The notes under the pieces are model-generated. The model worked only from the letters and a program-made list of their open reading frames with translations. It made no database searches and had not been told where the DNA came from. From the NCBI GenBank assembly GCA_944324235.1, contig CALUVN010000008.1, positions 1 through 50,804 of the forward strand: a DNA stretch of 50,804 nt. The letters run 5' to 3'. Of the stretch, positions 49,389 to 50,804 are shown one piece after another. The DNA is from Candidatus Gastranaerophilales bacterium. GTDB lineage: Bacteria > Cyanobacteriota > Vampirovibrionia > Gastranaerophilales > Gastranaerophilaceae. The stretch's first letter is position 1; each line of letters opens with the position of its first letter. Made by a program: the position numbers and the translations under genes.

Positions 49389-50612
49389 ATGATTAAAAAT
49401 CCTTTAAAATATACTTGTTTATTCGGCGGAGGAGCTATCAGAGGTATTGCGCATGTTGGTGCTCTAAGAGCCATGGAAAAAGTTGGTATAGTATCTGATA
49501 CATATGCAGGTTCTTCAGTTGGTTCAATTGTGGCTGCTCTTGTTTGCGTAGGCTACGATGCAGATGAAATAGAAGATATTTTTCTTAAAGTAAACTTTAA
49601 TCTGTTCATGGACATTCAATTTGGGATTAAGCAGCAGTTTGCAATAAGTAAAGGGGAAGTTTTTCTTGAATGGATGCGTGAGCTTATTGAAAAAAAATAT
49701 TATGGCGACAGTTATGTAAAAGGAGAAAATCCCCCTGTTACTTTTAAAGATTTGAATAAAAATGCTGTAATCATAACTACGGATTTATCCAATTTTGAAT
49801 GTCAGGAATTTTCAAAGTTTGTTACACCAGATTTTGAAGTTGCAAAGGCTGTTAGAATTTCCTCCAGTATGCCAGGACTCATGTGTCCGATTGAGTATGA
49901 AAATTCAATTCTTGTGGATGGCGATTTACAAAAAAGCTGGCCTATGTGGAAACTTTCACCTAATCTCTGTCCGCCTGACGAAAGAATTCTTGAATTTAGA
50001 CTTGAAGGAGACTTCGAAGGTACTGATTTTAATCCGATTGAGTATTTGAATGCGGTATATAGCTGCATGACAGCTATGGGGACTTCTTTTATTACGGAAA
50101 TTTATGGTGCTTGTGACAAATTTGATTACTGTACTATAAATACGGGGGATGTTAATATTGTTGATTTTAATCAATCAAAAGATAAACGCCTCCACCTTTC
50201 ACAGCTTGGTTATGAGCAGGCTATGCACTACTTTAAAGAAATTTTGCCTCAGAAAAAAATTAAAATTTTCGGATATTACAATGATATTTATACTAATTTA
50301 CTCAAAGTAAAATCTTTCATTCTTAAAGACAAACTTTTAAATGCCAAGTGCGCTTCTGCTGAAATTTTTGTTAATTTATGCGATGTCGTTAACTTCATTG
50401 ATAGGAATGATTATAGCCAAATCAAATCCTTTAATGATACTTTATCGGCTAGTATTGTTTATCCGGCGCTATTCGGGAAAATTAGACTCAATAACAAAGA
50501 GAAAGTTTTAAACTGTCTTGATGGACTTATTAAAAACATTTCAGAAAAGATGGATGAGCTTAAGGCATACCTTACGCTCATAAAAAAGACTGATATTGTT
50601 AATATTGCATAG
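49389..50612 (+). CDS. Patatin-like phospholipase
   Basis: Protein of 407 residues. The patatin domain fills residues 8-230: oxyanion loop FGGGAIRG (12-19), nucleophile Ser43 in GSSVG, and the catalytic Asp177 in LVDGDL, so the Ser-Asp dyad is intact. No signal peptide or membrane helix. The C-terminal 170 residues are helical and unassigned. It should hydrolyse acyl ester bonds of phospholipids or other lipids. Bacterial patatins are either housekeeping lipases or injected toxins (ExoU-like); nothing here decides. Preceded by the GT-C-like gene and followed by a terminator. Confidence 0.92.
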   Translation: MIKNPLKYTCLFGGGAIRGIAHVGALRAMEKVGIVSDTYAGSSVGSIVAALVCVGYDADEIEDIFLKVNFNLFMDIQFGIKQQFAISKGEVFLEWMRELIEKKYYGDSYVKGENPPVTFKDLNKNAVIITTDLSNFECQEFSKFVTPDFEVAKAVRISSSMPGLMCPIEYENSILVDGDLQKSWPMWKLSPNLCPPDERILEFRLEGDFEGTDFNPIEYLNAVYSCMTAMGTSFITEIYGACDKFDYCTINTGDVNIVDFNQSKDKRLHLSQLGYEQAMHYFKEILPQKKIKIFGYYNDIYTNLLKVKSFILKDKLLNAKCASAEIFVNLCDVVNFIDRNDYSQIKSFNDTLSASIVYPALFGKIRLNNKEKVLNCLDGLIKNISEKMDELKAYLTLIKKTDIVNIA

Positions 50613-50613
50613 C

Positions 50614-50648
50614 AAAAAAGAGACCCCGTTAAGAGTCTCTTTTTTTTA
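50614..50648. terminator. Terminator after the patatin gene
   Basis: AGAGAC (50619-50624) pairs with GTCTCT (50635-50640), extended by flanking A and T runs. It can work in both directions, ending the patatin transcript and the minus-strand tRNA transcript. Confidence 0.85.
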
Positions 50649-50651
50649 AAT

Positions 50652-50738
50652 TGCCCTTGGCCAGACTTGAACTGGCACTGAGTTATACACCCAATTGGAT
50701 TTTAAGTCCAACGCGTCTACCGATTCCGCCACAAGGGC
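50652..50738 (-). tRNA. tRNA-Leu (anticodon UAA)
   Basis: Minus-strand class II tRNA of 87 nt. Acceptor strands GCCCTTG and CAAGGGC pair, with discriminator A. D-arm contains CGGTAGACGCG, anticodon stem-loop is TTGGA-CTTAAAA-TCCAA with anticodon TAA, then a long variable arm and the T-arm with GTTCAAGTC. CCA is not encoded. Confidence 0.95.
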
Positions 50739-50794
50739 GCGGAATATTATTTAATTATCAAACTCTGCTCTGGAATCGGTAGACTGCGTCTACC
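50715..50794. repeat. Inverted copy of the tRNA-Leu D-arm
   Basis: GTCTACCGATTCC (50715-50727, inside the tRNA) recurs inverted as GGAATCGGTAGAC at 50772-50784. The latter continues into a hairpin GGTAGAC-TGC-GTCTACC (50778-50794). The window ends 10 bases later, so the extent is unknown. Confidence 0.6.
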
Positions 50795-50804
50795 TTACCT
50801 CTCC

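Overview
This window looks like chromosome from an AT-rich, host-associated bacterium, most plausibly a gut Vampirovibrionia/'Melainabacteria' (Gastranaerophilales-like) non-photosynthetic relative of cyanobacteria. That placement is inferred from recalled family style: paired 'MGMAASQAR' proteins, many small proteins with an Asn/Thr-rich start and an F-x-G/A motif, scattered ribosomal operons, and oxygen-defence genes (superoxide reductase, ferritin) expected of an anaerobe. No prophage, IS element or CRISPR array was seen.

Layout. 1-500: non-coding DNA with two copies of a 64-nt structured repeat, a GC-rich palindrome and a tiny 13-codon ORF. 507-7000 (minus strand): a flagellin-like secreted-protein candidate, a GT35 glucan phosphorylase homologue without its PLP lysine, a PF06838-type PLP lyase, and a large anthrax-lethal-factor-like zinc metalloprotease. 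7093-12740: secreted vWA protein, an unrecognised protein, a secreted SNase/zinc/double-PLD enzyme coupled to a YdjC deacetylase, the SRP RNA and a membrane F-x-G protein. 12879-20527 (mostly plus): superoxide reductase-ferritin operon, hybrid histidine kinase plus NarL regulator, envelope proteins, a GIY-YIG protein, a Cys/Gly-rich small protein and an SPFH protein. 20577-30455: wecB, glutaredoxin with a degenerate hybrid-cluster-protein homologue, rpsL-rpsG, leuD, a histidine-phosphatase pseudoenzyme, a radical SAM protein and an AI-2E exporter. 30658-40500: coiled-coil protein, ferredoxin, thrB, MnmD-like methyltransferase, two flavoproteins, an orphan sugar ABC permease, phosphohexomutase and several F-x-G/A proteins, one frameshifted. 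40655-43419: rpsE-rpmD-rplO-secY. 43673-50738: PilZ protein, PLP decarboxylase, the second flagellin-like protein, HEAT-like protein, GT-C-like membrane protein, patatin phospholipase and tRNA-Leu(UAA).

Main result. Three genes carry the same sigma-28 (FliA)-type promoter, TAAA-N16-(G/A)CCGATAA: both proteins with conserved N- and C-terminal helices and variable centres, and the lethal-factor-like metalloprotease. This suggests a FliA-type late regulon that couples flagellin- or translocon-like export substrates to a toxin-like effector. Two other genome-style signals stand out: a recurrent N-terminal F-x-[G/A] peptide on otherwise unrelated proteins, and several promoters whose -10 box ends exactly 6 nt before the ATG, predicting leaderless mRNAs. 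Several enzymes have lost catalytic residues (phosphorylase, phosphatase, hybrid cluster protein).
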